From: Phenylobacterium glaciei
GTDB lineage: Bacteria; Pseudomonadota; Alphaproteobacteria; Caulobacterales; Caulobacteraceae
Direction: 5' to 3'
NCBI RefSeq assembly: GCF_016772415.1
Contig: NZ_JAGSGD010000001.1
Span: 372,001 to 436,000 of the forward strand
DNA length: 64,000 bases
The notes under the pieces are model-generated. The model saw only the letters and a list, made by a program, of their open reading frames with translations. It made no database searches and was not told where the DNA came from. This document shows, piece by piece, positions 24,541 through 33,192 of the stretch. Within the stretch, counting starts at the first letter, position 1. Every line of letters starts with the position of its first letter. A program made the translations under genes and the position numbers.

Positions 24541-26607
24541 TCAGTCCATCAGCTTCTGGGCCAGGTACACATAGTGCCGGGCCCAGCGGCGGGCGTTCAG
24601 CTCGGGATCGGCGTCGTTGGCGTGACCGCCGAAGGTCTGCTCGTAATAGAGATAGGGGATGCCCATGGCCTCCAGCCGGGCGGCGAACTTCCGCGCATGG
24701 CCCGGGTGGACCCGGTCATCGCGGGTGTTGGTGGTGATATAGGGCTCGGGATATTTCACCCCGGCCTTGAGGTTCTGGTAGGCCGAGTACTTGGCGATGA
24801 AGGCCCGGTCGGCCGGCGCATCGGGGTCGCCATACTCCCCGATCCACGACGCCCCCGCCGACAGCTTGTGATAGCGCAGCATGTCGATCAGCGGGCTCTC
24901 CACCACGATGGCGTTCCACAGTTCCGGGCGCTGGGTCATGGAGACGGTGGTCAGCACCCCGCCGTTGGAACGGCCATAGATGCCAAGCCGGCGCGCCGAG
25001 GTGATCTTGCGCGCCGCCAGGTCCTGGGCCACGGCCGCGAAGTCGTCGAAGGACAGCTGCCGCTTCTCCCGCAGCACGCTGTCGTGCCAGGCCGGACCGA
25101 ACTCGCCGCCGCCGCGGATATTGGCGATCACATAGGCGCCGCCCCGCTCCAGCCAGATCTTGCCCATCTCGGGCAGGTAGATCGGCGGCTTGGCCACCTC
25201 GAAGCCGCCATAGCCGTACATGATGGTGGGCAGCGACCCGTCGAGCTTGGCCCCCTTCGGCAGAACCACGAAATAGGGGATCTTCGCCCCGTCGGACGAG
25301 GTCGCCCAATACTGTTTCACCTCATGGGTCGCGGCGTTGAACCGAGCGGGCAGGGCCTTGACCGGGGCGGCCTTGCCGGTCTCCGCATCGGCCAGCCACA
25401 GGCTGGTGGGATCGAGGAAGCCCTCCGCGGCCACGAAGACCTTGTCGTCGTCACCGGAGGTGGAGCGCACCGTGAAGGTGGCGTCCTGGGGCAGGGCCAG
25501 CCGCGTGGGGGTCCACTTGCCGTCCTTGCGGTCATAGGTGTCGACCGCCCCCTTCACCTCGTCCAGCAGGTTCACCACCAGCCGGCCGTGGGTCGCATCC
25601 ACCTCCGTGATCGCCTGGCGCGGGCCAGGCTGGAAAACCAGAACAGGCTTGGCGCTCCCGGCCTTCAGCGCCTTTAGGTCATAGGCGATGAGGGCGCCGG
25701 CCCCGAAACCGCCCCAGGTCTCCTTCAGTTGGAAGATCGCCTGGCCGTCGACATAGGCCTGGTATTCCGCCTTTTTCGGCAGGGAGATGGGCAGGGTCTT
25801 GCCGCCCTCCAGCAGCACGAACTCGTTCTCGAAGAAGGTCAGGCCCCGCCGCGCCATCAGCCCGTAGGCCTTGCCGCCCGCGCCGCGCAGGACGATGGGA
25901 GTGACCCCGACATCGCTCTGCTGGCCGCGATAGATTTCGCGGGCGACGCCGTCGCGGGTCACGGTGCGGACGATGTAGGCATAGCCGGAGGGGGTCTCGT
26001 CACCTGGCGTCCAGATGCGGCTGACCAGCAGGGTGTCGCCGTCGATCCAGTCCAGGTTCTGCTTGCCCTGGGAGAAGCGGAAGCCGTGCTCGACGAAGGC
26101 CTTCTTGGCCGTATCGAACTCGCGCACTTCCACCGCGTCGCCGCCGCCGTCGGACAGCTCCACCAGGCACAGGGTCTCGGCCGGCTTCAGGCAGGTGGCG
26201 CCCTTCCAGATCCAGTTCTTGCCCTCGGCTTTCGACAGGACATCGAGGTCGAGCAGGGTCTCCCACGCGGGGTCCGCGCTGCGGTAGGACGCGAGCGTCG
26301 CGTGACGCCAGACGCCATGGGTGTGGGCGTCATCCTGCCAGAGATTGTCCACCCCGCCGGTCCGGAAGGTGGGCCACGGGATGCGGTCCTTGGCGGTGAA
26401 GATGGCGCGCGCCTGCGCGAGGAACGTCCCGTAACGGGGATCGGTCTCCAGCCGCTTGGCGGACTTGGCGTTCTGGCCCTCGACCCAGGTCAGGGCCTTG
26501 GGACCGTCGACCTCCTCCAGCCACGTGAAGGGGTCGGCGGGGGCTTGGGCATGCGCCATGGGGGCCAGCAACAGGGCGCCGGTCAGCGCGGTCAGAAACA
26601 CTTTCAT
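24541..26607 (-). CDS. Prolyl oligopeptidase family serine peptidase (S9), exported
   Basis: 688 residues. Signal peptide MKVFLTALTGALLLAPMAHAQA, an N-terminal seven-bladed propeller region, then an alpha/beta-hydrolase domain with nucleophile Ser in YGRSNGGVL (about residue 547), an Asp in NTRDDRVHP and His in FGGHAND near the C-terminus. It should cleave proline-containing peptides in the periplasm. It is followed closely by the GNAT gene and is divergent from dapF. Confidence 0.92.
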   Translation of the reverse strand: MKVFLTALTGALLLAPMAHAQAPADPFTWLEEVDGPKALTWVEGQNAKSAKRLETDPRYGTFLAQARAIFTAKDRIPWPTFRTGGVDNLWQDDAHTHGVWRHATLASYRSADPAWETLLDLDVLSKAEGKNWIWKGATCLKPAETLCLVELSDGGGDAVEVREFDTAKKAFVEHGFRFSQGKQNLDWIDGDTLLVSRIWTPGDETPSGYAYIVRTVTRDGVAREIYRGQQSDVGVTPIVLRGAGGKAYGLMARRGLTFFENEFVLLEGGKTLPISLPKKAEYQAYVDGQAIFQLKETWGGFGAGALIAYDLKALKAGSAKPVLVFQPGPRQAITEVDATHGRLVVNLLDEVKGAVDTYDRKDGKWTPTRLALPQDATFTVRSTSGDDDKVFVAAEGFLDPTSLWLADAETGKAAPVKALPARFNAATHEVKQYWATSSDGAKIPYFVVLPKGAKLDGSLPTIMYGYGGFEVAKPPIYLPEMGKIWLERGGAYVIANIRGGGEFGPAWHDSVLREKRQLSFDDFAAVAQDLAARKITSARRLGIYGRSNGGVLTTVSMTQRPELWNAIVVESPLIDMLRYHKLSAGASWIGEYGDPDAPADRAFIAKYSAYQNLKAGVKYPEPYITTNTRDDRVHPGHARKFAARLEAMGIPYLYYEQTFGGHANDADPELNARRWARHYVYLAQKLMD

Positions 26608-26688
26608 GGGCCAAATCTAGGGCCCCGCAGCAGGTCCTGTCTCGCCAAAGGTGATCGGGCGGAGAAACTCCCCTATATAGCCGCCACC

Positions 26689-27516
26689 ATGAGCCGTCCG
26701 TTCCTGAAGATGAACGGGCTCGGCAACGACTTTGTCGTCGTCGAGGCCCGATCCGCCCCCTTCGCGCCGAGCGCGGACGAGGTTCGCGCGATCGCTGACC
26801 GCGAGCGCGGGATCGGCTGCGACCAGATCGTCTCCATTGATCCTTCGACGCGCGCGGACGCTGCCGTCCGCTTCTGGAACGCCGACGGCGAGGAGGTGGG
26901 CGCCTGCGGCAACGCCAGCCGCTGCGTCGGCTGGCTGCTGATGGAAGCCTCAGGGCGCGACGAGGCGAGCTTCGAGACCCAGGCGGGAATCCTCACCGCA
27001 CGGCGCGCCGGCGAAAAGCGCATCAGCGTCGACATGGGTGAGCCCGGCCTCGACTGGAAGCAGATCCCCCTGGAGGAAGCGATGGACACCCGGGGCGTCG
27101 AGCTCCAGGTCGGCCCCATCGACGCGCCGCTGCTGCACACCCCGGGCTGCGTCTCCATGGGCAATCCCCACGTGGTGTTCTTTGTCGAGGACGCGGAGAC
27201 CGCGCCGGTGCGCGAGGTCGGCCCGATGATCGAGCATCACCGGCTGTTCCCCGAGGGCGTCAATGTCGGCTTCGCCCAGATCAAGGCCCGCGACCGCATC
27301 CGCCTGAAGGTCTGGGAACGGGGCGCAGGCCTCACCAAGGCCTGCGGCACCGGCGCCTGCGCGGCCCTGGTGGCGGCGGCCCGCCGTGGCCTCACCGACC
27401 GCAAGGCGACCCTGGAACTCGACGGCGGCGACCTCGTCATCGAGTGGCGCGAGAGCGACGGCCACGTGATCATGACCGGCGGCCTGGAACTCGAATTCAC
27501 CGGGGTCCTGCCATGA
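26689..27516 (+). CDS. dapF: Diaminopimelate epimerase
   Basis: 275 residues. The two catalytic cysteines are C73 (GACGNASRCVGW) and C219 (KACGTGACAAL), and the N-terminal FLKMNGLGNDFVV is diagnostic. It converts LL- to meso-diaminopimelate for lysine and peptidoglycan. The start at 26689 is fixed by this motif; the frame stays open far upstream as a shadow of the peptidase gene. TATATA at about 26674 is a likely -10. The stop overlaps the mtaB start (ATGA). Confidence 0.96.
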   Translation: MSRPFLKMNGLGNDFVVVEARSAPFAPSADEVRAIADRERGIGCDQIVSIDPSTRADAAVRFWNADGEEVGACGNASRCVGWLLMEASGRDEASFETQAGILTARRAGEKRISVDMGEPGLDWKQIPLEEAMDTRGVELQVGPIDAPLLHTPGCVSMGNPHVVFFVEDAETAPVREVGPMIEHHRLFPEGVNVGFAQIKARDRIRLKVWERGAGLTKACGTGACAALVAAARRGLTDRKATLELDGGDLVIEWRESDGHVIMTGGLELEFTGVLP

Positions 27517-28781
27517 CCGACAAGGTCGACATCGTCACCTTCGGCTGCCGCCTCAACGCCTACGAGAGCGAGGTCATCCGTGCGCGGGCGGCCGAGGACG
27601 GGCTCTCCAACGCCATCGTCTTCAACACCTGCGCGGTGACCGGCGAGGCCGTGCGCCAGGCGCGCCAGGCGATCCGCAAGGCCCGCCGGGAGCGTCCCGA
27701 CGCCAAGCTGATCGTCACCGGCTGCGCCGCCCAGATCGACCCCGCCGCCTTCGCCGCCATGGCAGAGGTGGACCTGGTGCTCGGCAATGCGGAAAAGTCC
27801 GAGGCCGGCGCCTATGCCGCCACCGCGCCCGAGGGCCGGGTGCGGGTCAACGACATCATGAGCGTCCGCGAGACCGCCGGCCACCTGATCGACGGGCTGA
27901 AGGATCGCGCCCGGGCCTATGTCGAGGTCCAGAACGGCTGCGACCACCGCTGCACCTTCTGCATCATCCCCTTCGGCCGCGGCAATTCCCGCTCGGCGGC
28001 GGCGGGCGAGGTGGTGGAGCAGGTCCGCAAGCTGACCGCCCAGGGCTATCTCGAGGTGGTTCTGACCGGCGTGGACATCACCAGCTGGGGCTCGGACCTG
28101 CCCGGCCAGCCGACGCTGGGCCAACTGGTGGCCCGCATCCTCAAGCTGGTTCCGGAGCTGCCGCGCCTGCGGCTGTCCTCCATCGACGCCGCCGAGATCG
28201 ACCCGGACCTCATGCGCTGCCTCGCCGAAAGCCCGCGCCTCATGCCCTATCTGCACCTGTCGCTACAGGCCGGCGACGACATGATCCTCAAGCGGATGAA
28301 GCGCCGCCACAGCCGCGCCGACGCCCTCAAGCTGATCGCCGACGTTCGCGCCGTGCGCCCTGACGTGGCCTTCGGCGCCGACTTCATCGCCGGCTTCCCG
28401 ACGGAGACGGAGGCGATGTTCGACAACACCCTGCGCCTGGTCGAGGAGGGCGGGCTGTCCTTCCTGCACGTCTTCCCCTTCAGCCCGCGCCCGGGCACGC
28501 CCGCCGCGCGGATGCCCCAGCTGCAGCGCCCGGTGATCAAGGACCGCGCCGCCCGCCTGCGCGCCGCCGGCCAGGTCGCCCTGCTTCGCCATCTGGAACG
28601 CCAGGTCGGCCGGACCATCACCGGCCTCGTCGAGCGCGACGGCGTCGCCCGCGCCGAGGACTTCACCGAAATCGCCTATGTCGGCGAGGCCGCCGTGGGG
28701 TCCATCGTTCCCATGCGGATCACCGGCCATGACGGCGCCCGCGTGCTCGGAACGGTGGCTGTGCTGGAGGCGGCGGAATGA
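27513..28781 (+). CDS. mtaB: tRNA t6A37 methylthiotransferase MtaB
   Basis: 422 residues. The N-terminal UPF0004 domain provides three cluster cysteines (C12 in FGCRLN, C40 in NTCAVT, C71 in TGCAAQ). The radical-SAM motif CDHRCTFC gives C143, C147 and C150. A C-terminal TRAM-like domain follows. The enzyme adds a methylthio group to t6A at tRNA position 37. It overlaps dapF by ATGA and is overlapped by the GFA gene in the same way, so all three are translationally coupled. Confidence 0.94.
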   Translation: MTDKVDIVTFGCRLNAYESEVIRARAAEDGLSNAIVFNTCAVTGEAVRQARQAIRKARRERPDAKLIVTGCAAQIDPAAFAAMAEVDLVLGNAEKSEAGAYAATAPEGRVRVNDIMSVRETAGHLIDGLKDRARAYVEVQNGCDHRCTFCIIPFGRGNSRSAAAGEVVEQVRKLTAQGYLEVVLTGVDITSWGSDLPGQPTLGQLVARILKLVPELPRLRLSSIDAAEIDPDLMRCLAESPRLMPYLHLSLQAGDDMILKRMKRRHSRADALKLIADVRAVRPDVAFGADFIAGFPTETEAMFDNTLRLVEEGGLSFLHVFPFSPRPGTPAARMPQLQRPVIKDRAARLRAAGQVALLRHLERQVGRTITGLVERDGVARAEDFTEIAYVGEAAVGSIVPMRITGHDGARVLGTVAVLEAAE

Positions 28782-29242
28782 GCGGGTGGTCGGGCGGTTG
28801 CCAATGCGGCGCGGTGCGCTTCCACGCGCAAAGCCTGGGCCGCGCCAGCATCTGCCATTGCCGCATGTGCCAAAAGGCCTTCGGCGGCTTCTACGGTCCC
28901 TATGTCGACGCCAACGCCTTCGAGTGGACCCGCGGCGCGCCGAAGTATTTCCAGAGCTCCAACCTGATCAAGCGCGGCTTCTGTGGCGACTGCGGCACCC
29001 AGCTCTCCTTTGAATCGCCGGACCACCCGATCAACATCGCCATCGGCGCCTTCGACCATCCGCAGACCATCGTCCCGGTTCTCCAGGTCGGCGTGGAATC
29101 CATCCTGCCCTATGTGAACGACCTGGAACATCTGCCCCAGCGGACGCCGGAGCAGGCGGAGCGGGTGGCGGAATTCTACGCCGGCATGGTCAGCCACCAG
29201 CACCCCGACCACGACACCGAGACCTGGCCGCCCAAGGCCTAG
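28778..29242 (+). CDS. GFA family zinc protein
   Basis: 154 residues with the GFA (glutathione-dependent formaldehyde-activating-like) cysteine pattern: GGCQCGAVRF, CHCRMCQKAFG and CGDCGTQLSFE, which bind structural and catalytic zinc. Most family members are uncharacterised and formaldehyde activity should not be assumed. It is coupled to mtaB by ATGA and its stop overlaps that of the convergent cation-channel gene by 4 bases. Confidence 0.85.
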   Translation: MSGWSGGCQCGAVRFHAQSLGRASICHCRMCQKAFGGFYGPYVDANAFEWTRGAPKYFQSSNLIKRGFCGDCGTQLSFESPDHPINIAIGAFDHPQTIVPVLQVGVESILPYVNDLEHLPQRTPEQAERVAEFYAGMVSHQHPDHDTETWPPKA

Positions 29243-29868
29243 TCTTCGGGCGTGCCGCGGCCCGGGAAACCGGGCAGGGCCCAGCCCTTTAGGATGGCGC
29301 CGCTGCGGATGGCGAGGGCTGCGGCGAAACCCGCCAACCCCGCCGGGAACCCCGCAACCTCGAACATCTGCAGGATCACGAAGACACCGGCTCCCACCAG
29401 GGCGGCGGTGACGTAGACTTCGCGCTTCAGCAGGATCGAGGGCTCGTGGGCCAGCACGTCGCGGATCACCCCGCCGAAACAGGCCGTCAGCGTCCCCATC
29501 ACGACGGCGGAGAACGGCGGCGCGCCGAGCGAGGCCGCCTTGGCCGCGCCCACCACGCAGTAGGCGGCCAGACCCAGGGCGTCGAGCCAGAGCAGCACCC
29601 GCATCCGACCCTTGCCCGACCCGAACACCCAGACCGCCATGGCCGCGGCCAGGCAGGCCAGGATATAGGCCGGCTTCTGCACCCAGAACACGGGCGCCCC
29701 GATCAGCAGGTCGCGCAACGTGCCGCCCCCCACCCCGGTGACCGCGGCGAAGAAGCCGAAGGTGACGATGTCGTGCTTGCGCCGTGCAGCCGCCAGCGCC
29801 CCGGTGGCGCCGAACACGGCCACGGCGGCATAGTCCAGCCAGGTCAGGGTGGCGGTGAGCGCGTCCAT
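29239..29868 (-). CDS. TRIC/UPF0126 family membrane protein
   Basis: 209 residues with about seven hydrophobic helices in two internal repeats, each marked by a glycine-rich bend: GVGGGTLRDLLIG in the first half and FGGVIRDVLA in the second. This is the signature of bacterial trimeric intracellular cation channel homologues (YadS/YicG group). The start at 29868 is chosen because GAGGA lies just upstream; an ATG at 29889 has no such site. Divergent from ftsY. Confidence 0.88.
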   Translation of the reverse strand: MDALTATLTWLDYAAVAVFGATGALAAARRKHDIVTFGFFAAVTGVGGGTLRDLLIGAPVFWVQKPAYILACLAAAMAVWVFGSGKGRMRVLLWLDALGLAAYCVVGAAKAASLGAPPFSAVVMGTLTACFGGVIRDVLAHEPSILLKREVYVTAALVGAGVFVILQMFEVAGFPAGLAGFAAALAIRSGAILKGWALPGFPGRGTPED

Positions 29869-29914
29869 TCCCCATCCTCTATCGCGCACGCCGAGGAGCC
29901 GCTAGAAGCCGCCT

Positions 29915-30850
29915 ATGACTGAACCCAAGAAGGGCTGGCTCCAGCGCCTCGCCGGCGGCCTCACCCGGTCGTCCAAGGCGCTGACCGAACAGGTGACGGC
30001 GACCTTCACCAAGGCGCCCCTGGACCAGGCCAAGCTCGACGAGCTGGAAGAGATGCTGATCGAGGCCGATCTCGGCCCGCATTCGGCCGCCCGCATCACC
30101 CAGCGCTTCTCCGACGCCAAGTTCGGCAAGAGCGTTGACGAGATGGAGATCAAGGAAGCCCTCGCCGAGGCCATCGGCGATGAGCTTTCCAGCCGCCAGG
30201 GCGCCTTCGACCCGCTGTCAGGCCCCAGGCCCTATGTGGTGCTGTTCATCGGGGTCAACGGTTCGGGCAAGACCACGACCCTGGGCAAGATCGCGGCGGA
30301 TTTGACCGGCAAGGGCGCCAAGGTGCTGGTGGTGGCCGGCGACACCTTCCGCGCCGCCGCCGTCGAGCAGCTCAAGGTCTGGGCCGAGCGCGCCGGGGCC
30401 GACTTCATGTCCCGTCCGCCCAATTCCGACGCCGCGGGCCTGGCCTTCGACGCCATCGCCGCAGCCAAGGAGAAGGGCCACGACGTGGTCCTCATCGACA
30501 CCGCCGGCCGGCTACAGAACAAGCAGGGCCTGATGGACGAGCTGCTCAAGGTCATCCGGGTGGTGAAGAAGATCGATCCGGACGCCCCGCACGAGACCCT
30601 GCTGGTGCTCGACGCCACGGTGGGCCGCAATGCGCTGGCCCAGGAAAACATCTTCGGCAACCAGATCGGCGTCACCGGCATCGTCATGACCAAGCTGGAC
30701 GGCACCGCCCGCGGCGGCGTCCTGGTGCCGGTGGCCCAGGCGTCGGACAGCCCCATCAAGCTTATTGGCGTGGGGGAGGGGATCGAGGATCTTCAGCCCT
30801 TCAACGCCCGGGCCTTCGCCCGTTCCCTCGTCGGTCTGGAGGACGCATGA
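29915..30850 (+). CDS. ftsY: Signal recognition particle receptor FtsY
   Basis: 311 residues. NG GTPase domain with P-loop GVNGSGKT (113-120), DTFRAAA, IDTAGRLQNK and TKLDGTARGG. The N-terminal extension is only ~25 residues and basic, without the long acidic A domain of E. coli FtsY, as usual in alphaproteobacteria. It docks Ffh-ribosome complexes at the membrane. The stop overlaps the start of the yciB gene (ATGA). Confidence 0.96.
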   Translation: MTEPKKGWLQRLAGGLTRSSKALTEQVTATFTKAPLDQAKLDELEEMLIEADLGPHSAARITQRFSDAKFGKSVDEMEIKEALAEAIGDELSSRQGAFDPLSGPRPYVVLFIGVNGSGKTTTLGKIAADLTGKGAKVLVVAGDTFRAAAVEQLKVWAERAGADFMSRPPNSDAAGLAFDAIAAAKEKGHDVVLIDTAGRLQNKQGLMDELLKVIRVVKKIDPDAPHETLLVLDATVGRNALAQENIFGNQIGVTGIVMTKLDGTARGGVLVPVAQASDSPIKLIGVGEGIEDLQPFNARAFARSLVGLEDA

Positions 30851-31434
30851 CCCTGTCGCCTGGCGCCAAGAAGTTCATCACCGGCTTCGTCGACTACGGC
30901 TGGCCGGTGGGCTTCGTCATCGCCTACTTCATCACCCACGACACGGTCCAGGCGACCTGGGGCATGGTGGCCGGCGCGGCGCTCGCCCTCATCATCGGCT
31001 ATGTGGTGGAGAAGCGCATCGCCCCCATGCCCCTGGTGGCCGGCCTCATCGCCGTGCTGTTCGGCTGCCTGACCCTGTTCTTCCACGATGACCGTTTCAT
31101 CAAGATCAAGCCGACCGTGACCTCGGTGGCCTTCGGCCTGTTCCTGATCGGCGGCCTGGTGCTGCGCAAGAATCCGCTGAAGATCCTGTTGGGCAAGGCC
31201 TTCCAGATGCCCGACGAGGGCTGGCGCAAGCTGACCTGGCGCTACGGGATCTTCTTCCTGTGCGTGGCGGCTCTCAACGAGTTCATCTGGCGGACACAGC
31301 CGGACGAGGTCTGGGTGCTGTTCCGCTTCCCGGGCCTCTCTATCATCCACGTCCTGTTCGGCTTCTCGCAGGTGCCGCTGATGATGAAGTACGCCAAGCT
31401 CGACGAAATTCCTCCGGTGCCGCCGGTCGAATAG
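30847..31434 (+). CDS. yciB: YciB/IspZ family inner membrane protein
   Basis: 195 residues with five to six transmembrane helices and the family segments WTKLTWRYGIFF-like (GWRKLTWRYGIFFLCVAALNEFIW) read here as residues around 120-145, plus FQMPDEGW. Homologues are linked to septation and envelope integrity. It is coupled to ftsY by an ATGA overlap, a pairing often seen in Caulobacter relatives. Confidence 0.87.
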   Translation: MTLSPGAKKFITGFVDYGWPVGFVIAYFITHDTVQATWGMVAGAALALIIGYVVEKRIAPMPLVAGLIAVLFGCLTLFFHDDRFIKIKPTVTSVAFGLFLIGGLVLRKNPLKILLGKAFQMPDEGWRKLTWRYGIFFLCVAALNEFIWRTQPDEVWVLFRFPGLSIIHVLFGFSQVPLMMKYAKLDEIPPVPPVE

Positions 31435-31451
31435 ACCGTCCACGGACGTCT

Positions 31452-31480
31452 GTCGTCAAAACGACGCGATCGGAGTATAG
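31452..31480 (+). promoter_or_regulatory. MarR promoter region with GTCGT inverted repeat
   Basis: GTCGT-caaa-ACGAC (31452-31465) is a 5-bp inverted repeat. A -10-like TATAGC follows at 31475-31480, about 40 bases before the MarR start, so the repeat covers the -35 region. This placement suits autorepression by the MarR protein. Confidence 0.45.
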
Positions 31481-31519
31481 CTTGCCGGCCGATCCAATCG
31501 GACGGGCGGGGACGACCTC

Positions 31520-32143
31520 ATGGCGAAATCGAAGTCAGGCGCGAAATCCGGCGGGCTTCCGGCCCTGGACAAGTCCCCAAGCCACCTGCTGCACCGCGCG
31601 TTGCAGCTGTCCCTGGACATCTATGCCGACGCCTTCGAGGCCGGCGGCCCGACCCAGCGCCAGTACGCGGTGCTGGCGGCGGTGGAGGCCCATGAGGGCC
31701 TGACCCAGACCGACCTGGTCCGCATTACCGGCATCGACCGCTCGACCCTGGCCGACATGGCCGCCCGCATGATCACCAAGGGCCTGCTGGAGCGCCAGCG
31801 CTCCGCTTCCGACGCCCGGGCCAACGCCGTCAGTCTGACCGTCGCGGGCCGTGAGTTGCTGGAAGAAGCCAAGCCGAAGATGGCGGCGGCCGACGCCAAG
31901 CTGCTGAAGCTGCTCTCCTCCAACAAGCGCGAAGGCCTGGTCAATGTCCTGCGCGACCTGATCGCCGCCGGCGAAGCCGCCGCCGCGCCGCCGGTGGAGA
32001 AGGCGCCGAAGAAGCCCAAGGCCGAGAAGCCGGCCAAGGTGAAGAAGCCGAAGGCCGAAAAGGCTCCCAAGGCTGAGAAGGCGGAAAAGGCTCCGAAGGC
32101 CGAGAAGCCCAAAAAAGAGAAGAAGGCCAAGAAGGCGGCCTGA
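31520..32143 (+). CDS. MarR family regulator with histone H1-like lysine-rich tail
   Basis: 207 residues. Residues ~15-150 are a MarR winged-helix protein: RQYAVLAAVEAHEGLTQTDLVRITGIDRSTLADMAARMITKGLLER, with the wing DARANAVSL. The last ~50 residues are almost only Lys, Ala, Pro and Glu with repeats such as KAPKAEK and KKPKAEK, very like histone H1 or bacterial HctB/AlgP tails. The tail should be disordered and bind DNA or RNA non-specifically. The gene stands alone and is followed by a palindromic repeat. Confidence 0.9.
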   Translation: MAKSKSGAKSGGLPALDKSPSHLLHRALQLSLDIYADAFEAGGPTQRQYAVLAAVEAHEGLTQTDLVRITGIDRSTLADMAARMITKGLLERQRSASDARANAVSLTVAGRELLEEAKPKMAAADAKLLKLLSSNKREGLVNVLRDLIAAGEAAAAPPVEKAPKKPKAEKPAKVKKPKAEKAPKAEKAEKAPKAEKPKKEKKAKKAA

Positions 32144-32153
32144 TCTCCTACCC

Positions 32154-32238
32154 GCTCATCCCGGCGAAGGCCGGGATCCAGGTAAAGCCCACCAAACGCT
32201 CAGAATGTATCTGGGTCCCGGCCTTCGCCGGGATGAGC
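32154..32238. repeat. Interspersed palindromic repeat, type 2
   Basis: 85 bases starting GCTCATCCCGGCGAAGGCCG and ending with its reverse complement, separated by a non-palindromic centre. Each arm is itself a hairpin (CCCGGC-gaa-GGCCGGG). It lies just after the MarR gene and before a convergent small gene, so it may also end transcription. Confidence 0.8.
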
Positions 32239-32254
32239 GGCTGTGGGCTCGTCC

Positions 32255-32506
32255 CTAGACCTTGATATCCAGCAAAGATCCCGGCCGCAGGAACTTCTCC
32301 GGCGGTTCGGCGGGGAGGTCCGCCGGGATGCGGCCCATCGGATGCGGACGGCTGATCGGGTTGGCGATGGCCTGGGCGGCGGCGGCCTGCTGCTGACCGC
32401 CCAGCGCCGCCTGGAAGAAGGCGCGCTGGCTCGCATTGCGCGCAGCGTCCGGCCGTTGGATCGGCTGGGTGGTCTGCGGGAAGCCGGGTCTGATGGGAAG
32501 CGCCAC
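32255..32506 (-). CDS. Small Pro/Gln/Ala-rich protein behind TTAA-rich promoter region
   Basis: 83 residues from a GTG at 32506: MALPIRPGFPQTTQPIQRPD, a Gln/Ala-rich centre (ALGGQQQAAAAQAIANP) and a conserved-looking end LRPGSLLDIKV. I do not recognise the family. It lacks a signal peptide or membrane segment. Its upstream region contains four TTAA motifs in 90 bases, one arranged as TCAA-N7-TTAAC, similar to CtrA boxes, which suggests cell-cycle control. Confidence 0.6.
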   Translation of the reverse strand: MALPIRPGFPQTTQPIQRPDAARNASQRAFFQAALGGQQQAAAAQAIANPISRPHPMGRIPADLPAEPPEKFLRPGSLLDIKV

Positions 32507-32520
32507 GGGCGGCCTTATGG

Positions 32521-32610
32521 TTAATGCGCGAGCCCAGTCCTCGCGCGAATATGGTCAACAGAGGGTTAACGCGCGGCAAGCGCGCCAGGGTTAAGTGGAA
32601 GCCGGTTAAC
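32521..32610 (-). promoter_or_regulatory. TTAA-rich region with CtrA-like box
   Basis: TTAA occurs at 32521-32524, 32566-32569, 32591-32594 and 32606-32609. TCAA (32555-32558), seven bases and TTAAC (32566-32570) differ from the Caulobacter CtrA consensus TTAA-N7-TTAAC by one base. Such clustering is unexpected in DNA this GC-rich. The only gene reading away from it is the small one starting at 32506. Confidence 0.45.
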
Positions 32611-32640
32611 CCGTCCGGCGCACTTGAACCCTTTGAGATA

Positions 32641-32691
32641 AGAGCCTTCTTAAACGGGTCAGATGGTTTCCATCTGACCCTAAAAGGCTCT
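32641..32691 (-). terminator. Nested stem-loop at the 3' end of ccmG
   Basis: GGGTCAGATGG (32656-32666) pairs perfectly with CCATCTGACCC (32670-32680) around a 3-base loop. An outer stem AGAGCCTT/AAGGCTCT (32641-32648 with 32684-32691) encloses it. The inner stem begins at the ccmG stop and the minus strand continues GTTTAAG, so it should end the ccmCDG transcript, though the T-run is short. Confidence 0.6.
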
Positions 32692-33192
32692 GGCCCACAG
32701 ATCCCGGGCGTCCTGCTGCGTCAGCGGCCCGGTGTGCTTGGCCAGGATCATGCCGTCGGCGCCCACGAGGTATGTCTCTGGAACCCCGGTGACGCCGAGC
32801 TCGATCCCCGCTCGTCCGTCGCGGTCCACCAGCCGCGCCCGGTAAGGATCGCCGAGCCGGGCCAGGAAGGCCTTGGTGTTGTCGGGCGCGTCCTTGTAGG
32901 CGACGCCCACCAGGGGAATTCCCTGCTTCTTCATGGCCACCAGCACCGGCTGCTCGATCTCGCAGGGGGCGCACCAGGAGGCGAAGATGTTGATCAGCAC
33001 CGGGCCCTTGGCGACCTGGCGCAGCCGCAGCGGTCGGCCGTCGTCGAGGCTGGGCAGGATAAGATCGGGGGTCGGCTTGCCCACCAGGGCCTGGGGCTGG
33101 ACGTGGGGGTCGTGCTTCAGGGCGAACAGGCCAAACAGCAGGGCCAGGGCCACCAGGGCGATCAGCGGCAGGGCCGCCAGCCAACGGCTCAC
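32680..33192 (-). CDS. ccmG: Cytochrome c maturation thiol:disulfide protein CcmG
   Basis: 170 residues. An N-terminal membrane anchor (LAALPLIALVALALLFGLFA) is followed by a periplasmic thioredoxin fold with the active site ASWCAPCEIEQP (C74, C77) and the cis-Pro region GVTGVPETYLV. It reduces apocytochrome c cysteines before haem attachment. GTG start overlapping the ccmD stop. The last ~2 codons and stop lie in the terminator stem. Confidence 0.93.
   Translation of the reverse strand: MSRWLAALPLIALVALALLFGLFALKHDPHVQPQALVGKPTPDLILPSLDDGRPLRLRQVAKGPVLINIFASWCAPCEIEQPVLVAMKKQGIPLVGVAYKDAPDNTKAFLARLGDPYRARLVDRDGRAGIELGVTGVPETYLVGADGMILAKHTGPLTQQDARDLWARAF

Noticed and set aside
25729..26688. 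Upstream extension of dapF over 300 codons
   Set aside because: The extension lies antisense to the prolyl oligopeptidase gene and has no family similarity; the diagnostic dapF N-terminus starts at 26689.
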